A stretch of DNA of 62,000 nt from Gnetum montanum (lineage: Eukaryota; Streptophyta; Gnetopsida; Gnetales; Gnetaceae). How positions within the stretch are numbered: the stretch's first letter is position 1; each line of letters begins with the position of its first letter. The notes beneath the pieces are model-generated. The model was not told where the DNA came from and ran no database searches. It saw only the letters and a program-made list of their open reading frames with translations. Below are positions 35,194 to 48,240 of this stretch, piece after piece. Where the stretch lies: contig MNCI01021461.1 in assembly GCA_015680685.1 (NCBI GenBank), positions 598,784 to 660,783 on the forward strand, written 5' to 3'. Both the position numbers and the translations under genes were made by a program.

Positions 35194-35970
35194 GACGAAC
35201 TTGATTGGATAAACCTTGCAGTACATGGTTTTATTGTTGTTTATTTACTGCTTTCCTAGTGCGCACAAGTACGACTTGATTACGAGCGTCTACGGACGTG
35301 TACGGCTAGTCAAGGAATCGGCTGCTTGTCGCAACGCATGAGTACGACTTGATTACGAGCATTGGCTGCTTGGTAACCCAGTAGCGTATTCCAGGATTCT
35401 GCGCTTGGTAATCCCAGTGGTAGTCCAATGTGTACGGCTAGTCAAGGAATCGGCTACTCATTGCTAGGCTAGAACGTGTGATAAGTACGACTTAGTTACG
35501 AGCACCCACGGGTGTGTACGGCTAGCTAAGGAATCGGCTGCTTATCACACTTAAGCTAAATAGGTGCCTCAGTACGACCACTTCGAGCACTTGCGTTACG
35601 TGTGGTGATCCCAGTAACGATTAGCGTTTGGTAAGCCACAGTTGCATAGTTCAGGGTGTGTCCGGTAAGTGGGAACGGATGCTGACGCTAGTTAATTTAG
35701 ACTTAGGACATTAGTTAGAGTTAGCTTAGTTTCTCAACCCTTTCCTCTGATAGCATAGAAGATAAACTGAAAAATACCAAAAAAATCACATACCTCAGAC
35801 TTGCTTAACCATACACCGTGACACTTACAAGCAAGCCTGGGAAGACAACGAATGATTAACCCCAAGTGTTTCTTGTGGTGTTAAGGCATTTAGTCTGCGG
35901 AGTTCGACCGGATCGCACGTGCACACTCGTATTCATATGGTTGAGTGTAGGGGTACCTCGCCACTCATCA

Positions 35971-35975
35971 CCAAG
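35971..35975 (+). repeat. Right target duplication of solo LTR (CCAAG)
   Basis: Exact match to 34924-34928. Confidence 0.9.
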
Positions 35976-36359
35976 GAACATATTAGAATCTTTTAAAGAT
36001 CTCTGAATAAGGCCAGAAACATCGTGGAAAGTCCAAAACATGGACCAAACTTGCAAGTGTAAAATGGAAGGCTAGGATGCAAACTTGAGAGGTAGGAACC
36101 TTAATCATGCATGCAAAAATAAAAAACACAAGATGCATAAAACACATCCTAAATCTAAGGCTTATAATCGACTTACAAATTACTACTAGAGGACTCATCA
36201 TTCACCCATGATTGAGAAAAGCTAGTCCTATATCTTTAACACCCAAAATACAAAAATCAAACTAGATATATGACATGATGAATATGGAAGAATATATTAT
36301 ATATACATATAGACCATTCCTACTACACAATATAATATAAGCAACCTCATCAAGAAATA
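35976..36359. other. Intergenic sequence
   Basis: Nothing recognisable; AT-rich. Confidence 0.5.
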
Positions 36360-38100
36360 CTAGGGTGTGGTGGCTAAGAGAAGAAGCTTCTTGACATGCC
36401 TGCTTGGGTATGGGAGGAAACTTGAGGAGCTAAGTGTAGATATGAAATCTCTAAAGTTGTTCTTCTAGGTCCATCACCCTTTCCACTAGCTATTGGTTCT
36501 ATTTATGCATTAGTTCTTGCTCTTGCATGAGTGATTTTCGTCATTCCTCAGCATCAAACTTGAACTATTCATGACTCCTCTTCACCTACAAAAGCTTATG
36601 CTAGGCTACATCCAACTTGACCATTACTGATGAAATTTCTCCTTTAACTCTATGCATGGCCAACCTATAGAAGTTTGGACCACATAAAGATACCTTTTCC
36701 ATTCTACCTATACATCTTCCTGCTTCCTTGAGTTTCCTCTTAAGAATTGTGATAGTTGCTTCATGGTGAAGGATATACATGTTTTCTAATAGGTCCATCT
36801 TTTCTCGTAGTATTGGTTCACTTGTGGCCATCTACCAGAGTTTGGCATGTGAGGTATTGAATTTCTCCTTCACCTCATGCCTCTTCTCAATTACACATTC
36901 ATTTAATAGAGCTAGAGGTTTGCACAATTGACATACCTTTGACATCTCATGTTTCTTGCTTGATTAGATGGATGTTTCTGAGCTCATCAGTTTCCTTGGT
37001 TTGTTCATTTGCTAGATGTCACTACAAGTTCTAGTGTTCTTTCTTTGTATTAAAATACTTATTTTGAAATTGGGCCATGATTTGACTATCATCCTCTAAC
37101 CTTCATCCTTATTAGGAATAGAAGAGTATTTGCTTCTTCTTTTTTTGACTCATTCTTTCCCATTCTTGAGACTAATGCTTCAACATTTTAATCTATCACC
37201 ACAAGTTGTCTTTCATGAACATGGCTTCTTCATCAATTTAGCATGCTTAAAATAGTTTAGCCTGTAGGTGCTTGATTTGCATCTCTAGAATGATAGTGGA
37301 AGGTATTAGTACTAATAATGTGAGATGTTCTAATTGTTCGTGTAACTGTTGTACCTCAACCTAGCTTCTTTGTAGCTTTCATAGATGAAATGGTCTATAG
37401 CATTGACAATCCTTAATGAGATATGTATCTTGATGATCTTCATCTAAAATGTACTGTTGATATTTCTCAATAGAAATTTGGAACTAGGATTAATTCTCTG
37501 CTCTTCCTTCATCTAACGACTAGTCCTAGGTTGATCAGTGGATACCTAAAGGACCTTAGTTGCATGTTTGATGTCATGCATGCTGCACCTTGATCAATGA
37601 GATGAGGAAACACTCCATGAATGCATATGAGTGTGACACTAAATAGGGATAAGTAAAAGAGTCATGGGTATATTATCTAGTAAGGAAGGAGGGAATTATA
37701 AGAGATTCTTCCTTTTTTGTCTAACCACTAATGATGTCTTTCATCATTTTAAGAAATTGCTTTCAAGGTCTTGCAAAAATTTAACATGGATCATTATAAC
37801 TTACCTCTCACCTTCAGTATGCATTACAAGTTGATAATTGCCATGAGGAAGAGGTTCCTAGCTTTGTCTTATGCTAAAACTAAGAGGTCAGGAGATGCAT
37901 CTACTTAGTCATTGCACCTACATTCGTTGATATGCTTGAGGTGTGTTTTGACCTCTTGTTTAGTGTTGACAAAGCTAGTATGAAGGTTGTCTGTGAGATA
38001 TCTTTGTGAAAGACATCTCATCCTTTGAATGAGGTACTACTCCAATTATTTCTAGACATTGTCTTGGAGTAACCACCATTACATTCTCCAGGTCTACCAT
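36360..38100 (-). pseudogene. Coiled-coil ORF remnant, minus strand
   Basis: Read on the minus strand, 36601-36831 is open for 76 codons (MATSEPILREKMDLLENMYI...). With stops and frame changes the reading extends both ways: upstream HLANEQTKETDELRNIHLIK and ECVIEKRHEVKEKFNTSHAK, downstream RKSLMQEQELMHK and LVERVMDLEEQL. The composition is that of a long Glu/Lys-rich coiled coil, similar in style to the accessory ORFs of A and C, but the FVAWYVKANQ block was not found. It may be a third type or a distant relative of that protein. Confidence 0.4.
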
Positions 38101-38142
38101 TCTTGCTATTATGGGATGCCTTCCCATATTGGAAAATTTTAG

Positions 38143-40241
38143 TGCTAGAAAACTAAAATTTTTTGGTGAAACAATTTAACCTCGGATCCTATGGGCCTTA
38201 AGAAAAGGATCTGAAGCACCCTGGATAGTCTTGTCAATCACCTAGGGACTTTGAATTCATAAATAGATGTAAATAAATTTAATGAAAAACATAGATATCC
38301 TAGTAGAGAAATTACAAATAAACTTTTATAGAGAAAATGAATTACAAATTTTTCTATTGAAATAATAAAAATTGTTACAAGACAAAAGTTAAGATTGGTA
38401 CAAATTTCAAGATCTGAGATGCCCAAAGAACTAGGAAGAATGGTGCTTTTTGCCCAGTGAAACCAAAAGAGTGTCTCCTATAGTTAGCTTCATTGTGTGA
38501 ATGTTTCAAGTTGTGCTTCCAAGGCTCCTCATTGGTATCTTTGCACTAGATCTTCATTGTTGTGGTGAATGGTTTCTGGACTTTCCATTGATCTAAAATA
38601 CTCTAAAAGTGTCTTTGCTTAGCCTAAATGTAAATTTTTGCCAAAATTTCTTTGAGTATGATCATCTTTGATTTTTATAGGTTATTGGATTTTGATTCAT
38701 TGCTACAAATTTTTGCCATGATTGCTACAAATTTGTGACATTGCAAGCCAACCATGCCCAACATATTTTTCAAACTTGGTAAGTCTTAACAATAAATACA
38801 TTGGCTTTGGGCCTTGCCTGGTAGAAATACATTAGCTTTGGTTACTCCAACATAAGTACTGTGGCTTTGGTTTCTTCAACATAAATACGCTGGCTATAGT
38901 ATAAAAATTAAATACCCAAAATTAATATGTTGGTTGTATGTTGTTCTACCATATTAACTATCATGACCAATATAAAGACTATGAAAAACCCAAATTTGGT
39001 GGTTCCCAAGGCATTTTCAACCTTTCCAAGCCTAAGTACATACATAACCTAACTTTTTCTACTTGGAAAGTGAGGCAGTCACAACTTATGAAGCATTTTT
39101 TAGCCTCCGTAAGTTAAGGTATGTGAGGTTGTAACTTATTAACTAAAAATTCCACTTTTTATAATGAGATCTTACCTCAAGTTTGGTGGTGAAGGTTACA
39201 ATGCCAAATGCTGAGAAAAATAAGGTAGTTGTATCTACCATTATTTGTACACCAGATTACAATGGTTTTGGTCATGAGTTGCAACATGAATTTTCTTTGT
39301 GATTTTTTATTGGCCCCTCTTTGTTGATGTTTTGAGGATTGACCCAAGAGACATTGAAAAAAAATGTGAAACATCACCATAGGTTCATTACCAATGCTTC
39401 CTCTCTATGCCTAAGTCTGTAGCTATCAAACCATGTCAAAGAGTGCTTATGATGGTAAAATAAGATCATGATGAGATGATATAGGGTAAAGGCTATATTT
39501 GGTTATAAGAAAAGCATCACAGGTATTAAAAATGAGTCCCACATGTTGACATCATGGTTATGGTATGGTAGTGACATGCCTGCTAATTGATGTAGTCTTT
39601 ATGCTTTGTGCTTTGAAGTGCTAGTTACTTGATAATATTCTTGAGAAACCAATACTCTACTCCTAGGTTTCTTTGGTTGTTAGGTTCCTCCCTTTTCTTG
39701 TTTGGAGTTGTTGTTTTGACTCTGAGGCTTCATTGGTCTTTTAGCTTTCTTGAAAATTTTCTTCCCCATTTCTCTTTTTTTTTCTTTTTTTGCAGAGTAC
39801 AACCTCTATTAGTTTTCATTACCAAGGCCAAACTTAGTTTAGTTTTCTCGTTAAATGAGATGTGTTACATCCAATGAACTTGATAGTGGAGCATGACGAA
39901 GAAAATGTCACATGGCCCCAATGCATGCATGTTGACATAGGTCATCATTATTATTTAGGATAATAAATGTTGCAATTGGGCTATGGGATTATGACTTAAA
40001 AGGAGCTAATAGAAGTCATGTGAGACAAGTACTCTTGACACTGTAGGATAATTTAATCAAATCTCATGCATAAAGGTCACATGGAAACTTGTTGCCATGA
40101 CGAGTTGTAGCTCCATGATGACTTCTAGCCTCATCTTGTAGGCACAACTCAAAGAGAACAAGAAAACAAGACAAACAATACATGTTGTTAGAATACATTG
40201 CATAAGGGCACATGAGATAACTAGTAAGCTATAGGCCACCA
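38143..40241 (-). repeat. LTR-like region, Tat-like copy 1
   Basis: It lies 3' of the minus-strand pol and is homologous to 49579-51841. The left edge is set where homology begins at TGCTAGA (LTR end TCTAGCA on the minus strand). The right edge, at GGCCACCA (TGGTGGCC on the minus strand), is approximate because no clean polypurine tract adjoins it. No coding content. Confidence 0.55.
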
Positions 40242-40455
40242 TAGGCTACAATTGGTACAACATTGGGAGATTTGTGTTTTGCATCATAGATATTACAAAG
40301 TTTTGCAGTTCATTTGTTGTGTCAAGGAGAGATAGAGAAGGAGAAAGAGAGAGAGAGAAATGGAGGTCATGTAGGTTTGCTTATTGTAGGTTGTAAAGGT
40401 TATTGATGTCAATTATTCTTTTATACCTATAAATAAAAGGCTATATGAAAACATG
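40242..40455 (-). other. 3' UTR of Tat-like copy 1
   Basis: A spacer between pol and the LTR-like region. It contains a 45-base purine-only tract rich in GAGA around 40325-40368 (plus strand). Confidence 0.5.
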
Positions 40456-43400
40456 TTAGATATAATAGGGCTTAAGATAGGAATGGTTGATGAGATTGGC
40501 CAATTCATTTTCATCTATGTCTACGAGTAGGCTTTTGTAACTAAGAAGGTTCCTCCTAATTAGTTGAGAATTTGCCCATATGCTTGTAAATGGCCTTAAG
40601 GACTAGGTCTCCTTCCTTGATTTTTGGTTTTCTCAGATCATGTTGATGCTGTTGCTTCTACCTCTATTGATATTGTTCAATGTGAGTAATTGTTTATATT
40701 CACTACTCTTCCACTGAATCAAGATCAATGATATGTAGCTCCTTATTCTGCTCATCATTGATGAAATCTAATAGAACCACTCTTAGTGATGGAACCTGCA
40801 ATTCAAGAGGCAAAACCACTTTAGATCCATAAACAAGGCTGTATAGGATGACACTAGTTGTAGTTCAAAAGGTATTTCTATAGGCCCAAAGTGCATGGGC
40901 AAGCCACTCATGCCACTTATGTCTACTATTATTTAGCATCTTTTTGAGTAAGTTTATGATGATCTTATTATTGGCTTCAACTTGTCCATTAGCTTATGGA
41001 TAGTACAGTGATGAAAAGGAATGCTTAATGCTTAGTTGTTAACAAAAGACATGTGATTCTTGGCTATTGAACTATGGTCCATTATCCATGACTATAGTTA
41101 GGGGTATGCCAAAATGGGCTACTATGTTGTCTAGAATGAATTTACAAACTTGTTAAGACATTGTATTTCTTAGAGGAATAGCTTCATCCCACTTTGTAAA
41201 ATATTCAGTTAAAGTGATGATGAAGCTATGCCTTATGAAAGACTTAGGTGTTATAGGTCCAATAATGTCAAGTTTCCACCATTGAAATGGCTAAGTTATC
41301 TGAGTAGTATGTAACTTAGTTGATGGTACATGTATTAGGTTGCTGTGTCATTGACATTTATTACAAGTTTTAATCTTTTGTAGGAAGTCATTTTTCATAT
41401 AGGGCCAATAGTATCCTAACTATCTAATCTTTGTAGCCTTGGCTATGTGTCCTATATGTCCTACACATACACCTTTATGAACTTGCTCAAGGACTATGTG
41501 GGCTTTGGTTTTGCCCAAGCATACTAACAATATGCCATCATAGGACTTTTGATATCATGTGTTATTGGCTACAATGACATATATCTTTTATGTACAACAT
41601 CACTTTGCTAAATATTCATGTTCTATGGAAATTCATCATGCATTAGGTAAAATATGATGTTGTCATACCACTCCTTTTGAGGGGTAGTATCAATTGTGGC
41701 TATGGAGGTGCCTTCACTGTTCTGCTTGATGGAAAGAGCACAATTCATAGGTAAGGATGGAAACTTGATATATACATCTAGTGTCATACTTAGGGCTAAG
41801 GTTGCAATGGCATCTACTAAGGTATTATTGGTTCAAGGTATATTTTGAATGCCAAAATTTGTAAATAGCTACATGATTTTGTTAGCAAGGTTACAATAGG
41901 GTTGTAAGTGTTTGGCTTTACAAGCATTAACCTTAGTTTCTTGGTTAACCATAAGTTATGAGTTAGCTTTTATCAATAGGCATTTGATTCCTTGGTCATG
42001 GACTATCATCATTTCTTTGATTAATTCTTCGTACTCCACCATGTTATTGGTACATGAAAATTGGAAACAATAAGTGAAAGATTAGGTTACACTAGAAGGT
42101 GATGTTAAGATGGTAATGAAACTAGCCCCATGGGTAGTCGAAGCTCTATCAAAGTGCATGATAGCCTCATAATCCTTGGGTACCTTATTAACCATGTTGA
42201 CATGCTCATCCAAAAATTTGGGATCAATGGCTACATGGTCTTTGATTGGGGAAATCATGAGTTATGCAACTATAGCTTGACCTTTGGTTGAGGCTTGGGA
42301 GATATAATGTAGTTCAGACTCAGCTATTATGGACTTCCATTGGGCTATTCAACTACTCTCATAGATGTTCGTCATTATGTTTTTAAGCACACTATCTTTG
42401 CAAATGATGTTAATTTGATTCCTAAAGAGGTAGTTCCTTCACTTCTTCAAGGAGAATACTAGGGCTAGATAGTACTTCTTAACCTTAGTGTATCAAGTTT
42501 CATAGGCTATCAACACATGGCTAAGGTAGTATACAGGTAGTTTCACTCCATCATCTCATTTTTGATAGAGCAGAGAGGCTATGGACGTGTTAGAGATTAC
42601 AAGGTAGATGTAAAAGGATTTATCCTTTTGCAGTGGGTACACCATGGGTAGTTGAGCCAACTCTTGCTTAATGTTATTGAAGCCTTCTTATCATTGGGCA
42701 ATCCACTCATAATGAACTCCCTTCTTAAGAAAGTGTTGCATGGATTGTAGCTTATCTGTAAGCCTTAAGATGAATATACAAATAAATTGTAATTTACCTT
42801 GTAGTCCTGGAAGCTCCTTAAGGTTAGTTTGTGATGCCAAGTTGGTTATGGCTTTAACCTTATCAAGATTAACACATATCCTTGCTTTAGACACTACGAA
42901 ACCAAGCATCTTATTACCTTTAACGTCAAAGACATACTTCTTAGGATTGAGCCTAAGCTCATATTTGAGACATCATTTAAGTACTAAGTTAACATCATGT
43001 GCATAGTCATTGACCAACTTGGATTTGATTGCTATGTCATCCACGTAGTCATTGAGTAACCTTAGCATGTAGTCACTGAATATGTAGGTCATAGATCATT
43101 GGTAGGTTGCACCCACATTATTTAGACTGAATGACATCATAGTATAACAAAATTTTTCCTAGGAGGTCATGAAAGTCATTTAAAGTTGATGCTCTAGGTT
43201 AATCCTAGCTTGGTTGTATTTTGATAACCCATCCATGAAGGACAATAAGGCATGTCCAATTGTAGTATCGATGAGTTGGCCAATAATAGGCAAAGGAAAA
43301 TTATCTTTAATAGTTACCTTATTTAGGTCTTAGAAATTGATGTAGATACATATGCTCTAATTTTTCATAGGGACTACCACTATGTTAGACACCCAATCTA

Positions 43401-43900
43401 TGTAATCAATAGCTTGGATGAAATCAACTTGATAAAGGTTTATCATGTCATTAAGAACTACCAAGGCTAAATGCAATCTAATTTTGTGAACTTTTTTTTG
43501 AATTGGCTTGATACTAGGGTCAAGTATAATGTTATGCTGAACTAGACATAGATTAAGATCTAACATATCTTCATATGACCAAGCAAAGACCTTAATATTA
43601 TCTTGAAGAACCTTGGCAATGTCTTGAGCTTGTTGAGGTTCAAGTGAGAAACTTAATTTTAGTGTTTTCTTCTTACCATTATGTGCTATGACTAGAACCT
43701 TAGCTAGAGAGTCTTCATTAATGTTACTAGCTTGAAGGACAAGGATTTTAAGTAGGTGTTTAGGCCATTTGAGAGGCTTTTCTATAGAGGATATGTGATC
43801 AACTGAGCCCTTAGGCCCAAGATCTAAGTAATCAAGATTAATGAATCATTCAACATTACCATGAGGTTCACTTAGGCTCATAGGTAAGATAAATTACATC
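40456..43900 (-). pseudogene. Tat-like pol remnant, copy 1
   Basis: Reading from high to low coordinates: linker and RT start with KVFAWSYEDMLDLN (~43580), WVSNIVVVPMKN (~43360) and an intact YVDD at 43036-43047 (LNDYVDDIAIKSK). Then MLGFVVSKARI and LKELPGLQGKLQFI (~42850); an RNase H-like domain with HFDRASTTHGAS and NNMVEYEELI (~42190-42040), where the last Asp (usually GDS) is lost; integrase with IVMDNGP (~41080), ANGQVEANNKIIINLLKKML and HALWAYRNTF; and a C-terminus ELANLINHSYLKPYYI at stop 40456. The motif set fits the Tat/Ogre branch of Ty3/gypsy. Many stops, mostly CTA on the plus strand (TAG). Confidence 0.82.
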
Positions 43901-44460
43901 TAGGTGTCCATACTCTAGTCCTACATATCCATCATAAGCACATTAAGTTGCACTTGTGTGATAAAAGTGATTAAACAATGTCAAAATAATGTAAAATACT
44001 TTAGTAATAATGCATATATGAGTCAAGACACATTAAATCAATAGTCAAAAAAGGTTCAAGCATGGTTAATGAAGGTTATAAGAGGTAGGCTAATGTAAAA
44101 AATGTAAGATAAAGGCCAAATGATGGTTGAATGTGGCAAAATGAAGGCCAAATGATGATTGAACCCCATGAAATGATGTCAAAAAGGTCATCTAAGATTA
44201 TACTAATGTCAAATGACTACAAATGATCTTAAATAAAGTTAACTAAGGTTTAAAAAATGCCAATTGATGGAAAAATGTGATCAAATAGGGCCAAATGACA
44301 TAAAAATGATGAAAATGAAGCCAAATGACATCAAGTGATATGGAAATGATAGACAATAATGTGAAACAATGTCAAATAAGGTCAAAATGTGGTGGAACAT
44401 GACTAGAAGAGGTAAGGTAGATAACATATGATTAAACATGATTAATCTTAGGTAATAATG
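43901..44460. repeat. Degenerate short-period repeat
   Basis: Between about 44080 and 44420 the phrase CCAAATGA/TCAAATGA recurs at short, irregular spacing in AT-rich sequence. Gag or protease of copy 1 would be expected here on the minus strand, but none is visible. Confidence 0.45.
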
Positions 44461-46210
44461 ATTACATTTTGCTAGTTTTAGGCCTTAGCAATCCACAATG
44501 GAAGGCTCCATGGTCAATGGGAGAGTTTGATCACTTGAGAGGTCATTTTGAGCCTGTTTGGAAGAAAAAAGAGGTAGTTTGTAAAAATACATTGGTCCCT
44601 ACAAGAAATATGCTAGCTAGAAAATTTAGTATAGGCCCTAGTGTATCTTGTGATGAAATTTAATTTTTGGAATTCATTTGGACTAGTTTTTGGATTTTGA
44701 TGCCTTGAAATGTCAATGTAGTGGACTTAGAGTAAGAATTAGTCAATTTTGATGTTGATTTGACCCTTTGAAGTTTTTGCATGTTTCAAAGAGCTAAAAA
44801 AATACATTGGAAAACATATTTAATGTTAATGCTAGTGTATTTTTACAAAAAAATTAAATAAATTATTTTTTGGTGTTTCAAACTTAAGATTTTAGCGTAG
44901 CGCAGGAGTCTCAAGTTTGTAGAATGGTTATTTTAAGGCCAAAATAGATTCATGAAAGTTCATTTTGGAGCCCTCTAAATCAAAAATATGATGGACAACA
45001 TATTTTTCACTAGCCCTAGCTTATAAATGCTAAAATTTTAATTTTCATGCTGAAACCAAGGTTAAGTTATAGTTTGCTTCAAGCTTCGAGGTTCTAGGCC
45101 TTCCTAGTCAAATTCTAAGTAATTCGAAGTGTCATAGGGCTATCAACATTACCACCCAAGTTAAAAATACACTAGCTAGCATACTTAGTGCTAATGACAC
45201 TATCTTTCCTATGAAAGTATGAAATCTAGGTAGTCTGGGTGGTCAATCAACTTGGTTTTTCTAGCTTCTAGGGTCACTAGTATATGCAGCTAGGGTTTAG
45301 GGTTGACACTAGTGATTCGAGAGGTCATTGGAGACTCCATTTGGCCATTTCACCTCTATTATCCAAAAAAATACACTATCCAATGTATTTAGTATTGGAG
45401 CTAGCATATAAATGAAGAATCTAACTAATTTCAATCTCTTTTAGGCTCAATTTTTAGGTTCCATGGCTACTAGATGCTTAGGATGGATTTGGTGACTATA
45501 GTGATGTGGTTGGAGGCTATTTGGACTAGTTGATGATATGTTATTAATTTTTCTCTAGATTTATATGCTATCTAGAATATTTAATATTGATGACAATGTA
45601 TTGTCTAGGTTTGAAATAGTTTTAACCTCTTTTTAACTTGTCATTTGGTGGTTCAAGGTCATTAGAAGCTTTTTGTAGGTGTTAGGGCTAGGGCTAGTAA
45701 TTTTGAAGGCTATTGGAGGTATTATGAATGCATTTTGACCTCCATCTATCCAAAAATACATTTTCTAGCATATTTAATGCTCATTCCAGCATATGTTTGG
45801 AGAATATGTGGATTTTGACACATTTCGATTGGGTTTTTAGGGTTTTTGAGGTTGCCGAAGGCTCTCATTAGGGTTTGAGGTTAGGCTTGGTAATTTGAAG
45901 GTCACTTGAAGGTCTTGTTTATGTGTGTCATCATCATTATTTGTAAAAATACACTAACCAAGGTATATTTTCCCTATGGCTAGAATATGAATGCTTAGAA
46001 TGCCTTATTTTAGAGGTTTTAGGTCATTTTTCAGCAATCAAGGTTCTTCGGTGGCAATACTTGGGGTTTTGGTTTGGGATGGATCTTTATTAACTAGAAT
46101 GGATCAAGGATGGGTAGCTATGAGATGCATCTTGGCCATGGTTAGAATTTGTAATCCATTCCAAGATTTACATGTTTTCTTGGGCATCAATCCCCAATGT
46201 ATTTTTGGTT
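44460..46210. repeat. ~195-bp degenerate tandem array
   Basis: An AAAAATACA(C/T)T anchor followed by a ...CATATTTA(A/G)TG..-like sequence recurs at about 44583, 44798, 44982, 45163, 45366, 45556 (weak), 45752 and 45945. Spacings are 181-215 bases. Each unit also holds a TAGGGTTT/GGTCATT(G/A)GA-like segment. Units are strongly diverged. It may descend from tandem repeats in an untranslated region of a Tat element, which are known to vary fast and seed satellites. Confidence 0.62.
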
Positions 46211-48240
46211 TAAGGTTTTAAATCCCATTTTATCAAGATTTTTGGTGATTTCTTTGGGAGGTGCCTTATGGGGGCCACATAAGGTTGAAATGTTATTTGA
46301 AATTGAAAACCAAGAAAATCCAATGTATTCATGACTTTCCTTATGTGAACACTAAGTACATTGAGTGTTGGGTAGGTGCTGTGTGTGTGATGGTTGCTAC
46401 ATTAATGCATAGATACATGGAGGGCTTTCACATTGAAACTTTATGAAAACTATTTTTTCTAGCTTGGTTCTTACAAGAAATGCTTAGAAAAAAGTCTTCC
46501 CATCCATTCTTGGCCTTATTTCCATCTACAATTAGTGTATTTTTTGTCATTTCTCATTACCAAGGTAGTGTAGTTGCCAAGGAGTTGAAGATTTCACCTC
46601 AACCCTGCAAAATGTTGAAGAGGATAGGAGGAACCAACAAAAATCCTACACTAGATAAGCTATAAGATGTTGCCAGAGGCATCTCTCATCTATCAAAATT
46701 CTCCATTGATGAAGGCTCTTTTAGCATGGTTGCTAGGTATCCTTCTTTCAATATTTTTTACTAGTTTTTAAGGTAGTATGGAGGCATTTCATATTGCCTA
46801 GGCTTGCCTGTTAGGAAAATTTTGATTTTATGTACATTGGATGTTGCATCTTGGTTATGTTAATTTGTTCATGTTGTGATTTTGGCCTTAGGTCCTTTTT
46901 GTAAAAATTTTCCTTGAATCCCATTTTATGTATTTTTGACTATTTTTAGCAAAAACTGGCCAAACTTTTTGATTTTTTAAATACGAATATGATGTAAAAT
47001 TTTCAAATTTTTAGGTCACAAGATTGGTCTACACTTTTAATGGTTGCATAAAAGGTTTAATTACTATTTTTTGGAGCTATAGCTAATTTTTTATGATTTT
47101 TTCTATAGACTAGTGAATATATTTTTTCAATTTTTCATGTTTTCTACCTCCAAGAATTAACAATGTTGATCCATCTTTGTAATTCTTCTGATAATGTTCA
47201 AGCCTCCTAGGGGTTTCTAGGATGGTGTAGAAGGGCTTTGTTCATAGATTTGGAATTTTTAAAATTTTTTCTATAATGTTTCTAGAGGTTTTACTATAGT
47301 AGTTTCATTGAAAACTAGGTTTTTCCAGAAAAAATCTAAGAGATTCTTAGCCACAATGTAAATTTTTCTATGCATGTCACTATAATATTGGTGTATAATT
47401 TGTGTTAAATTGTGCATATTTACACTACCTAGTCTTAGAAATTTTTTTGGTAAATTTTTCATGAAATTCTCAATTTTATGAATTGCCTCGTACAATTGCA
47501 GTTTCAACTATTGAACCTAGCTAGCTTTGTAGCCTACACTAGTAGCATTGGCCAATTTTTTTTCTTTCTTATGCTATGTTTAAGACCTATAAAGGTTATT
47601 TACAATGTGCATAGGGGTTATGGACAATTATTTAAATTTTTTGAATTTTTTTTCTCTTTCCTAATGTCTTTACTACAATTATTTCACTGTAAACTGGTGT
47701 TTCTAGTCAAAATTTCATCAAATTCAAGTTGGAAAATTACTGGTGTATTATTGGCATCAGTTTAAACTTGTTACAAGCTTGATCCCATAGTTTAATGCTT
47801 GAAATAAAATTTGTATAATTTTTAGTGCATTCTTTAAATATGGAATTGCTCTCATTATTCTAGGCTATTTGGTTTGCACTTAGTTTTTTTTTGTTGTAAA
47901 AATGTCAATAGGTTGAATGTTGGTTCTTCATTATGGTTGTAACTTTGAATTTAGTTGTTTGTTCTTGTATGTCAACTTTGAACTTATATTTGCTATTGTT
48001 GCTTAAATTTTATTGAATTTTGCTTACTATTATGTTGTGTAGGGCCTTTATTAAACTCATCCTAGTGGTTGTTGAGATAATTGGCATTTTATGTTGCATA
48101 AAAACACAAGGACCAAACAGTTTGCCTTCTAACATGGTTCTTGAATATGACTCTCTATGGTTCTAACCTAGGACCTAAGAGTTTCTAGCATTCTTACTTA
48201 AGCACTTTAGTAGGATTCTGTGGTTACACTTGGCTGTTGA
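46211..48240. other. T-rich non-coding sequence
   Basis: No supported gene. Long T-rich stretches (46700-48060) and no family match. Confidence 0.5.

Larger units (their letters stand above)
34929..35970 (+). repeat. Solo LTR, A family (LTR D)
   Basis: A single LTR of 1,042 bp from TGATGAGACG to CTCATCA with a perfect CCAAG duplication and no internal sequence. It was therefore left by recombination between the two LTRs of a former element. It is markedly CpG-rich compared with all other LTRs here, which suggests a recent insertion. U3 (84 bp before TATA) carries CGCGATATCGCG at 34953-34964 and further GATATC palindromes. The 3' half is longer than in A because AGTACGACTT..ACGAGC and GTGTACGGCTAG units are repeated (see finding). 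Confidence 0.93.
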
